Below, piece after piece: positions 9,507-18,128 of a stretch of DNA of 64,000 nucleotides. The DNA is from Prochlorococcus marinus str. MIT 9302 (lineage in GTDB: Bacteria; Cyanobacteriota; Cyanobacteriia; PCC-6307; Cyanobiaceae), in NCBI RefSeq assembly GCF_000759975.1, contig NZ_JNAM01000005.1, forward strand, positions 62,001-126,000. Direction: 5' to 3'. The notes beneath the pieces are model-generated. The model was not told the origin of the DNA, did not search any database, and worked only from the letters and a program-made list of their open reading frames with translations. The stretch's first letter is position 1; each line of letters starts with the position of its first letter. The position numbers and the translations under genes were made by a program.

Positions 9507-10418
9507 ATGAATGTAAGTATTGTTATACCGACTTACAATAGAAAACCAATACTAGAGAAATGTCTCTTAGCGCTTGAGAATCAGAAATTAAATACAAATA
9601 TTAGTAATTATGAAATTATAGTAGTTGATGATGGATCTACTGATGGAACAAGCTCATGGATAAATAACAATAAAGCTAATCTCCCACACGTGGTTCTATT
9701 TCAACAAGAACATGGTGGACCTGCGCTTGGAAGAAATCTTGGAGTAAATAAATCAAAGTATGAAATTATTATATTTATTGATAGTGATCTTATTGTTTTA
9801 GATAATTTTATAACTTGCCATGTAGATAAATTACTTGACTGTTGGAGAAAAAATGACAAAAAATGTTTTACCTATGGCTCGGTGGTCAATACATCTAATT
9901 TTCTAAATCCGCAGAGTGAAAAACATAAAATAATGGATACTTCTTTTGCTTACTTCGCTACTGGAAATGTGGCGATATCAAAAGAATTGATTTTAAGCGT
10001 AGGCTTATTTGATACTTCTTTTAGTCTTTATGGTTGGGAGGATTTAGAACTAGGAGAAAGATTAAAAAAAATAGGGACAAAATTAATTAAATGTCCAAAT
10101 GCTGTTGGATTTCATTGGCATCCTCCATTTAATTGTGAACAAATAGAATCACTAATAGCTCAAGAAAAAGAAAGGGCAAAGATGGCTTTAGTGTTTTATA
10201 AGAAGCATCCAAATATAAGGGTTAGATTTATGATTCAATTAACTCCCCTTCATAATTTACTTTGGTATATCCTTTGCTTGGGAGGAATAATCAGTGTTAA
10301 TAAAATCCTTCCATTTTTAAGATTTCTAGTAAATACTAGAAGAAATAGACTTGCACTTGAGATTCTTAGGATCCCTTTAAATATGATTTACATTAAACAG
10401 TTAGCTAAATCAAGATAA
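9507..10418 (+). CDS. Family 2 glycosyltransferase (GT-A fold)
   Basis: This 303-residue protein begins MNVSIVIPTYNRKPILEKCL, the classic start of a GT2 enzyme. VVDDGSTDGT (nucleotide contact) and the metal-binding DSD in IIFIDSDL follow, and then the acceptor region YGWEDLELGERL with the E-D-L signature of the catalytic base area. The C-terminus has a hydrophobic stretch near residues 245-275 that may associate with the membrane. It likely adds a sugar to a surface polysaccharide or glycolipid; donor and acceptor cannot be told from sequence. A TTG two codons upstream is possible, but the ATG at 9507 gives the standard family start. No other sugar-nucleotide gene is adjacent. Confidence 0.88.
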   Translation: MNVSIVIPTYNRKPILEKCLLALENQKLNTNISNYEIIVVDDGSTDGTSSWINNNKANLPHVVLFQQEHGGPALGRNLGVNKSKYEIIIFIDSDLIVLDNFITCHVDKLLDCWRKNDKKCFTYGSVVNTSNFLNPQSEKHKIMDTSFAYFATGNVAISKELILSVGLFDTSFSLYGWEDLELGERLKKIGTKLIKCPNAVGFHWHPPFNCEQIESLIAQEKERAKMALVFYKKHPNIRVRFMIQLTPLHNLLWYILCLGGIISVNKILPFLRFLVNTRRNRLALEILRIPLNMIYIKQLAKSR

Positions 10419-10443
10419 AAACTTTTAGAAATACACATAACTT

Positions 10444-10451
10444 GCTACAAT
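10444..10451 (+). promoter_or_regulatory. Extended -10 promoter candidate for rpsB-tsf
   Basis: The 9-base string TGCTACAAT, which begins at 10443/10444 and ends at 10451, matches an extended -10 element (TGn followed by a TATAAT-like hexamer). A transcript starting about 7 bases further on would give a leader of nearly 90 bases before the rpsB ATG at 10546. No good -35 hexamer is visible, as is common with extended -10 promoters. This is a pattern match only. Confidence 0.4.
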
Positions 10452-10471
10452 TATAAAAAATTAAACCCACA

Positions 10472-10535
10472 CATCTGACAGTTTCGGGTGATTTATTAAT
10501 TTAAATTCCCAGTCAGATGGAGGCTAACCCGAAAC
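10472..10535 (+). promoter_or_regulatory. Structured rpsB leader with pseudoknot-capable inverted repeats
   Basis: Two perfect inverted repeats interlock in this leader. CATCTGAC at 10472-10479 pairs with GTCAGATG at 10512-10519. GTTTCGGGT at 10481-10489 pairs with ACCCGAAAC at 10527-10535. The order 5'-A-B-A'-B'-3' is that of an H-type pseudoknot or of two mutually exclusive folds. A weaker 5-bp hairpin (10491-10495 with 10502-10506) fits inside the long loop. Ribosomal protein operons are often autoregulated through such leaders, and in E. coli protein S2 represses rpsB-tsf through its structured leader. I infer a similar role here; binding by S2 is not shown by the sequence. Confidence 0.7.
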
Positions 10536-10545
10536 CTTTTAAACT

Positions 10546-11247
10546 ATGGCTGTTGTATCACTATCTGAAATGATGGAAGCTGGTGCTCATTTTGGGCATC
10601 AAACTAGACGTTGGAATCCCAAAATGTCTAAGTATATATATTGTGCGAGAAATGGAGTACATATTATTGATCTTGTAAAAACAGCATTGTGTATGAACAA
10701 TGCATATAAGTGGACAAGGAACGCAGCAAAAAGTGGTAAACGTTTCCTTTTTGTTGGGACAAAAAAACAAGCATCAGACGTAGTTGCCCAGGAAGCTACT
10801 CGATGCGGTGCTGCATATGTAAATCAAAGATGGCTTGGTGGTATGTTGACTAATTGGACAACTATGAAAGCTAGGATTGAAAGATTGAAGGATCTAGAAA
10901 GAATGGAAAGTAGTGGCTCAATAGCAATGAGGCCTAAAAAAGAGGCTGCAGTTTTAAGGAGAGAACTTGAAAGATTACAAAAATACTTGGGTGGACTAAA
11001 AGGCATGAGAAGATTACCAGATGTAGTGGTTTTGGTTGATCAGAGAAGAGAATCGAATGCTGTTCTAGAAGCTAGGAAATTAGATATCTCACTGGTATCA
11101 ATGTTGGATACAAACTGTGATCCAGATTTATGTGAAGTTCCAATTCCATGTAACGATGATGCAGTCAGATCTGTTCAACTTATTTTAGGAAGGCTTGCAG
11201 ATGCCATAAATGAAGGCAGGAAAGGTTCTAATGCAGATAAAAATTAA
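10546..11247 (+). CDS. rpsB: 30S ribosomal protein S2
   Basis: S2 is a late-assembling small-subunit protein that binds near the junction of the 30S head and body. The 233-residue protein shows the standard family stretches [17 protein letters not shown] near the N-terminus, FVGTKKQA and [11 protein letters not shown] in the middle, and DANCDP-type sequence as [20 protein letters not shown] near the end. Length is normal. The gene precedes tsf by 45 bp, the conserved bacterial order, and follows a leader with interlocking inverted repeats. A 16-bp palindrome at 11244-11259 overlaps the rpsB stop codon and could form a weak hairpin between the two genes. Confidence 0.97.
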   Translation: MAVVSLSEMMEAGAHFGHQTRRWNPKMSKYIYCARNGVHIIDLVKTALCMNNAYKWTRNAAKSGKRFLFVGTKKQASDVVAQEATRCGAAYVNQRWLGGMLTNWTTMKARIERLKDLERMESSGSIAMRPKKEAAVLRRELERLQKYLGGLKGMRRLPDVVVLVDQRRESNAVLEARKLDISLVSMLDTNCDPDLCEVPIPCNDDAVRSVQLILGRLADAINEGRKGSNADKN

Positions 11248-11292
11248 ATTCGAATTTAAAACTTACTAATTACTATTTTTTTTATTATTTCA

Positions 11293-11949
11293 ATGGGAAA
11301 CATTACAGCAAAACTTGTAAAAGATCTTAGAGACAAGACTGGAGCAGGAATGATGGATTGCAAAAAAGCACTTAACGAAACTGACGGAAATTCAGATAAA
11401 GCTTTGGAATGGTTAAGAAAGAAAGGCATAGCTAGTGCTGAAAAAAAATCGGGAAGAGTTGCGGCTGAAGGGTGTATTGGTAGTTATATTCACACAGGAT
11501 CAAGAGTTGGAGTTCTGCTTGAGTTAAATTGTGAAACTGATTTTGTTGCTAGAGGTGATATATTTCAATCTCTATTGAAGGATGTCTCAATGCAGGTAGC
11601 AGCTTGCCCAAATGTTGAATATGTCTCAATTAATGAAATACCAGAAGATATTGTGGAGAAAGAAAAGCAGATTGAAATGGGGAGAGATGATTTATCAGGA
11701 AAACCAGAGCAAATTAAAGAAAAAATAGTTGAAGGTAGAATAGCGAAAAGACTTAATGAACTGGTTTTACTTTCACAACCTTACATTAAAGATAGTTCTC
11801 TCACTGTTGAGGATCTTGTTAAACAAGCAGCCGCAAAAATTGGAGAAAATATCAAAGTAAGACGCTTTACAAGATATACGTTGGGTGAAGGTATCGAAAA
11901 AAATCAGATGGACTTCGCCGAGGAAGTTGCATCAATGAAATCAAACTAG
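11293..11949 (+). CDS. tsf: Elongation factor Ts
   Basis: EF-Ts exchanges GDP for GTP on EF-Tu. The protein has 218 residues, the short form usual in cyanobacteria. The N-terminal UBA-like domain contains [18 protein letters not shown], followed by the core with [14 protein letters not shown], which carries the TDFV motif that inserts into EF-Tu. The C-terminal part includes [16 protein letters not shown] and [10 protein letters not shown]. It is the second gene of the rpsB-tsf operon, so it should share control by the rpsB leader. The unknown Asn-rich gene starts 13 bp after its stop and may read through from the same transcript. Confidence 0.97.
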   Translation: MGNITAKLVKDLRDKTGAGMMDCKKALNETDGNSDKALEWLRKKGIASAEKKSGRVAAEGCIGSYIHTGSRVGVLLELNCETDFVARGDIFQSLLKDVSMQVAACPNVEYVSINEIPEDIVEKEKQIEMGRDDLSGKPEQIKEKIVEGRIAKRLNELVLLSQPYIKDSSLTVEDLVKQAAAKIGENIKVRRFTRYTLGEGIEKNQMDFAEEVASMKSN

Positions 11950-11962
11950 TTAGTTAAATAAT

Positions 11963-13030
11963 TTGAATAATTTCAATAATTGCGTAGAAATAGATCAAAT
12001 TAATTCCCAATTAGAACGTGCTGAATTACAAAAAAACAGATTAATTTGTAATTTATATAGAGAATATGAACTTTATCTTAATCTTGTAAGAGATCTTCTC
12101 TACATTTCTGTAGAAAAGGGGCTTAATGGATTATGTAGTTCTCATTTAATTAAAGATGATATCTTAAATACAAAAGAACTTTTTGAAAAAAAAATAAGTA
12201 AACTCATTTATACAAAATTACCTTTAATAACAGTAGAACAATTAAAAATAAATAAAAGTGAAAAAAATATAAATAAGGAAATTGATTTCAATAGTTTAGG
12301 AAGACCCTCAAAAACAAAGGCTGAAAACACAGAACAATTTCAATATGAAAATGGTTCTCAATTCAAAGAAACTATGCAGTTTCAGATAAGTGAAGATATT
12401 TCTAATAATTCTGAATATTATCAAGCTAAAAATCGTGAGAAATTAGTATCACTTGATCTAGATAAGAATGATAATATTAATTATTTATCTAATAATCATA
12501 TTTTTGAAAATATAGGACTAGACAAAAAATTTATTTCCTCCCTAATGGAGTTAATAGAAGAAGTTAAGCTTGAAAAGCCTAGACATTCTGATAACCAGAA
12601 TATCAATCAAATAGATATTTTTTCCAAGAATAAGAATCTAAAAAACTTTGAATTAATTGACAAGTCTTTGGAAAACTTACTATTGAATCTTTCATACCAG
12701 ATTAACCAAGAATTATTTAATGCCAATCTAATAAATAAGTTAATATCAAAAGATTCGTTTGAGTATTTAATAGGCAATAAATTGATGATAAAACATCCAC
12801 ATCCGTTTGTTATTAATTTAGAGTTCAACATAAATCAGAAATTATCAAAACGAGATAATCTAACAAGTATAATTTTCTTTAATATATCTACTGTTGAACT
12901 GGAATTTAAAAATTTAAATCTTTCTATCCAAAGGAATAAAATAAATGAACTAAAAATTCAATTTCAGCGTTTGATTAAAAAAGAGACATATTGGAGGCAA
13001 AAAGAAATAACTTTGAATAAGATACGTTGA
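11963..13030 (+). CDS. Unknown Asn/Lys-rich protein between tsf and recG
   Basis: I do not recognise this 355-residue protein. It starts with TTG at 11963. The N-terminal 100 residues look helical and possibly coiled-coil (QINSQLERAELQKNRLICNL). The middle, about 105-200, is low-complexity and rich in Asn, Lys and Ser. The C-terminal third seems folded, with alternating strands around HPHPFVINLEFNINQKL and a final basic helix (IKKETYWRQKEITLNKIR). There is no signal peptide or membrane helix. It lies 13 bp after tsf and 22 bp before recG, so it is likely co-transcribed with recG. A role in recombination or translation would be pure guesswork. Confidence 0.72.
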   Translation: MNNFNNCVEIDQINSQLERAELQKNRLICNLYREYELYLNLVRDLLYISVEKGLNGLCSSHLIKDDILNTKELFEKKISKLIYTKLPLITVEQLKINKSEKNINKEIDFNSLGRPSKTKAENTEQFQYENGSQFKETMQFQISEDISNNSEYYQAKNREKLVSLDLDKNDNINYLSNNHIFENIGLDKKFISSLMELIEEVKLEKPRHSDNQNINQIDIFSKNKNLKNFELIDKSLENLLLNLSYQINQELFNANLINKLISKDSFEYLIGNKLMIKHPHPFVINLEFNINQKLSKRDNLTSIIFFNISTVELEFKNLNLSIQRNKINELKIQFQRLIKKETYWRQKEITLNKIR

Positions 13031-13052
13031 AAAAATAAATCTTTTTTCAAAT

Positions 13053-15509
13053 GTGACTATTAGCGGGAATAATAATAAATTAATTAAAGATTGGATAAGA
13101 CCTCTTCAAAAGTCTCTTACTATTGAAACTGAAAACAATTTTATTAATACTTTAGGAAGAGAAAAATACTTTAATGATTATTTGCATGAATCATTGCAAA
13201 AACTAGATAATCTAAATATCTCAGAAGAATATTTAAGGATATTTTATGAATTTTCTAAAAAATATAATGAATACAATAAATTAGATGAAAATCAAAGAAA
13301 AAGGTTAATTATAGATACAAGAAAAAATCTTTATAAACTAGGCAAAACTCTAGAAATTGAAAGTTCTAATAATATTTCTAATAATGTTTTTCTGAATAAA
13401 GCTGATTCAAGTTTGTCTTTTGATTCAGATATTTCATTAATAAAAAATGTAGGAAAAGTTTATAAAAATAAGCTTAATGAATTAGGGATATTTCATATAA
13501 AAGATCTAATTAATTATTTCCCACGAACATATCTAGACTATACGAATAGAGTTAAGATAATAAATTTAAAACCAGATAATTTATACACGTGCATTGCTAA
13601 CGTTAAAAGATTTTATATTCATAAGAGTAAAAAGAATAGTAATTTATCAATAATGAATTTTGTAGTTTCTGATGAAACGTCTTCAATAAAGGTTACAAAA
13701 TTTTTTTTAGGTAGAAGATTTAGATCTTACTCCTTCCTCTTATCTCAAAAATCTTTGTATACTCCTGGAACCAAATTAGCAATTTCCGGTAAGGTTAAAT
13801 TGACAGAGTATGGCAAGACTTTTGTAGATCCACAGATTGAAATTCTTAAGGATAACAATGATAATTTTAATTTTTCAGGCAAAATATTACCTTTGTATTC
13901 ATTAGGCGAATCATTATCAAATATGAGTTTTATAAAACTTATGAAAAAGGTATTAATTTATGCAAAGCAATATCCAGAAATTTTAAATAAAAAGCAACTT
14001 GATTCATTATCTTTATTATCTAAAGGAGAGTCGTTGATTAATATTCATTTCCCACCAACTCAACAGGCACTTATTGAGTCAAAAAAACGTTTGGTTTTTG
14101 ATGAGTTGTTCCTACTGCAAATAAAGTTCCTACTTAGAAAAAGAAAGACGAACAAAAATGTAACTTCCCAACAATTACCTCAAAAGAAATCTTTATTAAA
14201 AGAATTTTTAAATACCTTTCCTTTTGAATTAACAAAATCTCAAGAAAATGTTTTAAATGAAATTAAGAAAGATTTATCTAACCCTGTACCAATGTCAAGA
14301 TTGCTTCAGGGAGATGTGGGAAGCGGTAAAACCATAATTGCAATATCGTCTCTTTTACTTGTTATTGAAAAAAACTTGCAAGGTGCATTTATGGTCCCAA
14401 CTGAGGTATTGGCAGAACAACATTATAAAAATTTATTAAAATATTTGAATCCACTTTTAGTTTCTGTTGAACTACTTACTGGGAATACTCCTCAAAAAAA
14501 GAGAAAAGAAATTTTCGCTAATTTGAATAATGGATTAGTTGATATCCTTGTAGGTACTCATGCATTATTTGAGGATAAAGTCATCTTTAATTCATTAGGG
14601 ATGGTCGTAATTGATGAACAACATAGATTTGGAGTTACTCAAAGAAATAGATTACTAAATAAAGGAGAAAATACTAACTTGTTATCAATGACAGCAACAC
14701 CAATTCCAAGAACTCTTGCGCTTTCCATTTATGGTGATTTAGATGTGAGCCAAATTACAGAACTCCCTCCTGGGAGAGTTCCCATAACTACAAAAATAAT
14801 TTCAGAAGGTGATTTAACTAACTTGTTCAAGATTGTTGAAGATGAGATTAATAAGGGAAAGCAAGCTTATGTGATTTTGCCACTTATAGAAGATTCAGAA
14901 AAAATGAATTTAAGCTCCGCAAAGAAAACTTTCAAAAATTTATCAGAAGAGGTCTTTTTTAACAAAAAAGTTGGATTATTACATGGCAAATTAAGTTCAC
15001 AAGAAAAGAATGAAGTGATTAATTCTTTTTTAAAAAATGAAATTAATATATTGGTTTCAACCACTGTAATTGAGGTTGGCATTGATGTGCCTAACGCCAC
15101 AATTATGATTATTTATAATTCGGAAAGATTTGGATTGTCCCAGCTACATCAATTAAGGGGGAGAGTTGGTAGGGGATCAACAAAATCTTTTTGTTATCTG
15201 GTAACCTCCGATAAAAATGGATTAGAAAATAAACGACTTTGTGTTTTACAAAAATCTAATGATGGCTTTTATATTGCGGAAAAAGACTTGGAGCTTAGAG
15301 GACCAGGCCAGATTTTAGGATATAGACAATCAGGATTGCCTGATTTTGTCCTGGACAATTTACCTAACAATAAATTTCTTATTGATAAGGCTCGTGAAGA
15401 GGCCATTAAGATTGTTAGTGATGATCCTGATTTAAAAGAAAATATTGTTTTAAGGAATATACTTATTGATAATTCTGATAATAAATTCATTCATGATTTC
15501 TTGAATTGA
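13053..15509 (+). CDS. recG: ATP-dependent DNA helicase RecG
   Basis: RecG is a superfamily 2 helicase that remodels stalled forks and branch-migrates Holliday junctions. The protein has 818 residues, longer than the E. coli enzyme because of an N-terminal extension of about 130 residues, common in cyanobacteria. The wedge (OB) domain follows, with LKPDNLYTCIANVKRF. The helicase core has GDVGSGKT near residue 420, DEQH near 521 and the motif VI region QLRGRVGRG. The start is GTG at 13053; the overlapping ATG two bases earlier runs at once into TGA. It follows the unknown Asn-rich gene by 22 bp. Confidence 0.94.
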   Translation: MTISGNNNKLIKDWIRPLQKSLTIETENNFINTLGREKYFNDYLHESLQKLDNLNISEEYLRIFYEFSKKYNEYNKLDENQRKRLIIDTRKNLYKLGKTLEIESSNNISNNVFLNKADSSLSFDSDISLIKNVGKVYKNKLNELGIFHIKDLINYFPRTYLDYTNRVKIINLKPDNLYTCIANVKRFYIHKSKKNSNLSIMNFVVSDETSSIKVTKFFLGRRFRSYSFLLSQKSLYTPGTKLAISGKVKLTEYGKTFVDPQIEILKDNNDNFNFSGKILPLYSLGESLSNMSFIKLMKKVLIYAKQYPEILNKKQLDSLSLLSKGESLINIHFPPTQQALIESKKRLVFDELFLLQIKFLLRKRKTNKNVTSQQLPQKKSLLKEFLNTFPFELTKSQENVLNEIKKDLSNPVPMSRLLQGDVGSGKTIIAISSLLLVIEKNLQGAFMVPTEVLAEQHYKNLLKYLNPLLVSVELLTGNTPQKKRKEIFANLNNGLVDILVGTHALFEDKVIFNSLGMVVIDEQHRFGVTQRNRLLNKGENTNLLSMTATPIPRTLALSIYGDLDVSQITELPPGRVPITTKIISEGDLTNLFKIVEDEINKGKQAYVILPLIEDSEKMNLSSAKKTFKNLSEEVFFNKKVGLLHGKLSSQEKNEVINSFLKNEINILVSTTVIEVGIDVPNATIMIIYNSERFGLSQLHQLRGRVGRGSTKSFCYLVTSDKNGLENKRLCVLQKSNDGFYIAEKDLELRGPGQILGYRQSGLPDFVLDNLPNNKFLIDKAREEAIKIVSDDPDLKENIVLRNILIDNSDNKFIHDFLN

Positions 15510-15566
15510 GAACTATCATTGTAATTTTCGATATATATGCAAATATAAATCAATTGCAAATTTCAA

Positions 15567-16250
15567 TTGAAAATTTGGAATAAAATACCAATTAAAGATA
15601 ATGGAGACAAATTAATAGCTATACCTAGCTACTTAAACTTTTTAGATCCGCACCCTTACTCTCATTTAGGAGCACCTTACAAAGATAAAACTTCTATTTG
15701 GAAATTAAGAGAGGAGGTCGTAAATAGATTAGTAAAAGTAAATGATTATTTGATATCAAAGAGTAGTTTTAACCTTTTAATTTATGACAGTTGGCGACCG
15801 TTAGAAGTCCAGGAATTTATGTTTAAAAGAGCATTTTTATTAGAGTGTGAAAAATTCGATATTGATATTTCTTTTGAAAATATTAAATCTTATCCATCCA
15901 TTCTAAAAAAAGTTGAAAAATTTTGGGCATATCCTTCTTATGACACTAGGTGTCCGCCCCCTCATTCAACTGGGGGAGCATTGGATGTTTGTTTATCAGA
16001 TAAAGGCGGAAATCTTATTGAAATGGGAAGCATGGTTGATCAAATGGATGAGACCTCAAATCCTTATTTTTATGCAAACATAAAGAATGAAGAAGCAATT
16101 ATTTGGAATAGTAGAAGAAATTTATTAAGGGATATTATGACTAAATTCGGATTTGCTCAACATCCTAATGAATGGTGGCATTTTAGTTATGGTGATCAAT
16201 TATGGGCTTGGAAAAATAAAAAAGCAAATGCCCTTTATGGAAAAATCTAA
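15567..16250 (+). CDS. D-Ala-D-Ala dipeptidase-like M15D peptidase (VanX/DdpX family)
   Basis: This 227-residue protein carries the M15 zinc-peptidase motifs: YDSWRPLEVQ with the catalytic Arg region, then HSTGGALDVCL with the His and Asp zinc ligands, and the catalytic Glu plus third ligand in EWWHFSYGD. No signal peptide is visible, so it is probably cytoplasmic, as VanX/DdpX are. These enzymes cleave free D-Ala-D-Ala. In organisms without vancomycin resistance they are thought to recycle peptidoglycan dipeptide. The start is TTG at 15567. It converges on the sulfite reductase gene with only 3 bp between stop codons. A second M15 gene lies at 21725-22438. Confidence 0.88.
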   Translation: MKIWNKIPIKDNGDKLIAIPSYLNFLDPHPYSHLGAPYKDKTSIWKLREEVVNRLVKVNDYLISKSSFNLLIYDSWRPLEVQEFMFKRAFLLECEKFDIDISFENIKSYPSILKKVEKFWAYPSYDTRCPPPHSTGGALDVCLSDKGGNLIEMGSMVDQMDETSNPYFYANIKNEEAIIWNSRRNLLRDIMTKFGFAQHPNEWWHFSYGDQLWAWKNKKANALYGKI

Positions 16251-16253
16251 ATT

Positions 16254-18041
16254 CTATTGATTTTTATTTAGTAAATTCAATATATGATTTTCATCTTGAG
16301 TATTTATAAAATCTCCGAAATCCAAATCTAAATTACTCTTCCAATTATCAAATAATGGTTGAAGAGTTTTTTCTAAATCGTTAAGTTCCATTCTTTGTAA
16401 GAATGGTTTAGCTAGCCTTTGTAGATTTTTACTTCCCCCCAACCATAATTGGTATTTATTTTGCCCACTTCCAACAAGTGCTAATTCGGCCATATAAGGC
16501 CTGGTACACCCATTCGGACATCCTGTCATTCTGAATAATATTGTCTTTTTTATTTTTAGATCTAATAGTAAATTTTCAATCCTTTTTAATAAATCAGGTA
16601 ATATTCTTTCAGCTTCAGTCATCGCAAGACCACAAAGTGGTAAAGCTGGACACGCTAAAGCATGTCTTTGTATTTCATTAATGTTTTCTAAATTTTCGTA
16701 TCCAATTTTTGATAGAGATTTTTGAATTTCACCTTTGTTTTTATTGGCGATATTACAAAGTAAAATATCTTGATTAGGTGTGAGTCTTAAATCTAAATTA
16801 TATTTTTTAACAATACTTGTGATGGTATTCTTCTTCTCTCCAGATAATCTCCCTGATAATAATGGTAAACCTACAAAATAAGAGTTTTTATTTTGTTTAT
16901 GCCAACCTAGATAATCAATAAGAATTTGATTTGGTTCTTTTCTGATTTTTTTAATTTCTTTTTTGAAATACTTATCAGAAAGTATCTTTTTGAACCATTT
17001 AATACCTTTTCTATGAAGAAGATATTTCATTCTCGAATTTTTTCTTGATTTTCTATCACCATAATCTCTTTGAATAGCCACAATGCTTTGTATTAGTTCA
17101 TAAATATCAGGTTCTTCAACATATCCAAGTGGATCTGCAATTCTGGCAAAGGTCTCTTCATTATTATGTGTGCGACCCATACCACCTCCAATATAGAAGT
17201 TGCACCCTTCTAAGTTTCCATCTTTAGAAGTAAAGGCAACTATTCCTATGTCATTGGTAAGAAGATCAACAGAATTGTCCCCAGGAACTGTCACAGCACA
17301 TTTGAATTTTCTCGGTAAATACGTTGAACCATAAAGAGGCTCATCTTTTATCCCACTAAAAACATTATCTTTGAATTGTAGCTTCCTAATTGCTTCAATA
17401 TCTTTGTCAGGCTTTATGGTGTACTCTAAATCTCCATCAGCCCAAAGCTCTAAAAAAGTGCCTTGGCCAGCGATTGGGGTAAGAAGATCTGCAACTTTTT
17501 TTGCTAATGCTCTTGCAATATTATAGTCTGGCGAATCAAATGGAGCCGCAGGGGCCATAACGTTTCTATTGATGTCTCCACATGCAGCTAATGTGGAGCC
17601 CATTGAATTTACTATTGTTTGAATTACTTCCTTTAGGTTCTCCTTTCTGATGCCATGCATTTGAAAGGCTTGTCTTGTAGTGGCCCTAAGTGTTCCATTA
17701 CCTAGTTTGTTAGATAATTCATCTAATGCTAAAAATAATTTCCCAGGGACTTCTCCTCCCGGATTTCTTAACCTAAGCATCATTTGCCAATCTTTACTTT
17801 TGCCCGGCCTTCTATTTTCCCTGTTATCTTGTTGATAACTACCATGAAATTTTAATAACTGAACTGCATCATTAGTAAAATGATCACTTTCATTTACTAA
17901 TTCCGTAGCAAGTGGTTCCTTAAGAAATTGGCTACTTTTTTTAAAATTTTCAAATTTAGAAACTTCTAGTCCATTTGCTAAACAAACAGTCTCTTCCTTT
18001 GCAGAATCTTTTTTCTTTTTTACTTTCTCAACCTTGATCAA
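16254..18041 (-). CDS. sir: Sulfite reductase, ferredoxin-dependent
   Basis: This enzyme reduces sulfite to sulfide with six electrons from ferredoxin, supplying cysteine synthesis. The 595-residue protein has both ferredoxin-like halves (RLRNPGGEVPGKLF and LVKKYN-type repeat). The siroheme/[4Fe-4S] ligands appear as Cys464 and Cys470 (ACPALPLC) and Cys508 and Cys512 (TGCPNGC), the C-x5-C...C-x3-C pattern. Sulfite and nitrite reductases share this fold; the length and the sequence around THNNEETFAR suggest sulfite reductase. The start is TTG at 18041, with a Lys-rich N-terminus of about 15 residues. It is divergent from glyS. Confidence 0.92.
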   Translation of the reverse strand: MIKVEKVKKKKDSAKEETVCLANGLEVSKFENFKKSSQFLKEPLATELVNESDHFTNDAVQLLKFHGSYQQDNRENRRPGKSKDWQMMLRLRNPGGEVPGKLFLALDELSNKLGNGTLRATTRQAFQMHGIRKENLKEVIQTIVNSMGSTLAACGDINRNVMAPAAPFDSPDYNIARALAKKVADLLTPIAGQGTFLELWADGDLEYTIKPDKDIEAIRKLQFKDNVFSGIKDEPLYGSTYLPRKFKCAVTVPGDNSVDLLTNDIGIVAFTSKDGNLEGCNFYIGGGMGRTHNNEETFARIADPLGYVEEPDIYELIQSIVAIQRDYGDRKSRKNSRMKYLLHRKGIKWFKKILSDKYFKKEIKKIRKEPNQILIDYLGWHKQNKNSYFVGLPLLSGRLSGEKKNTITSIVKKYNLDLRLTPNQDILLCNIANKNKGEIQKSLSKIGYENLENINEIQRHALACPALPLCGLAMTEAERILPDLLKRIENLLLDLKIKKTILFRMTGCPNGCTRPYMAELALVGSGQNKYQLWLGGSKNLQRLAKPFLQRMELNDLEKTLQPLFDNWKSNLDLDFGDFINTQDENHILNLLNKNQ

Positions 18042-18128
18042 AGGACCAAAACATATCTCTTTTTATACATTAGCGAAAAGCTTATTTAACTGGTAGTAAA
18101 TTATAGTAAGTGTAGTCATATTTTTTTC

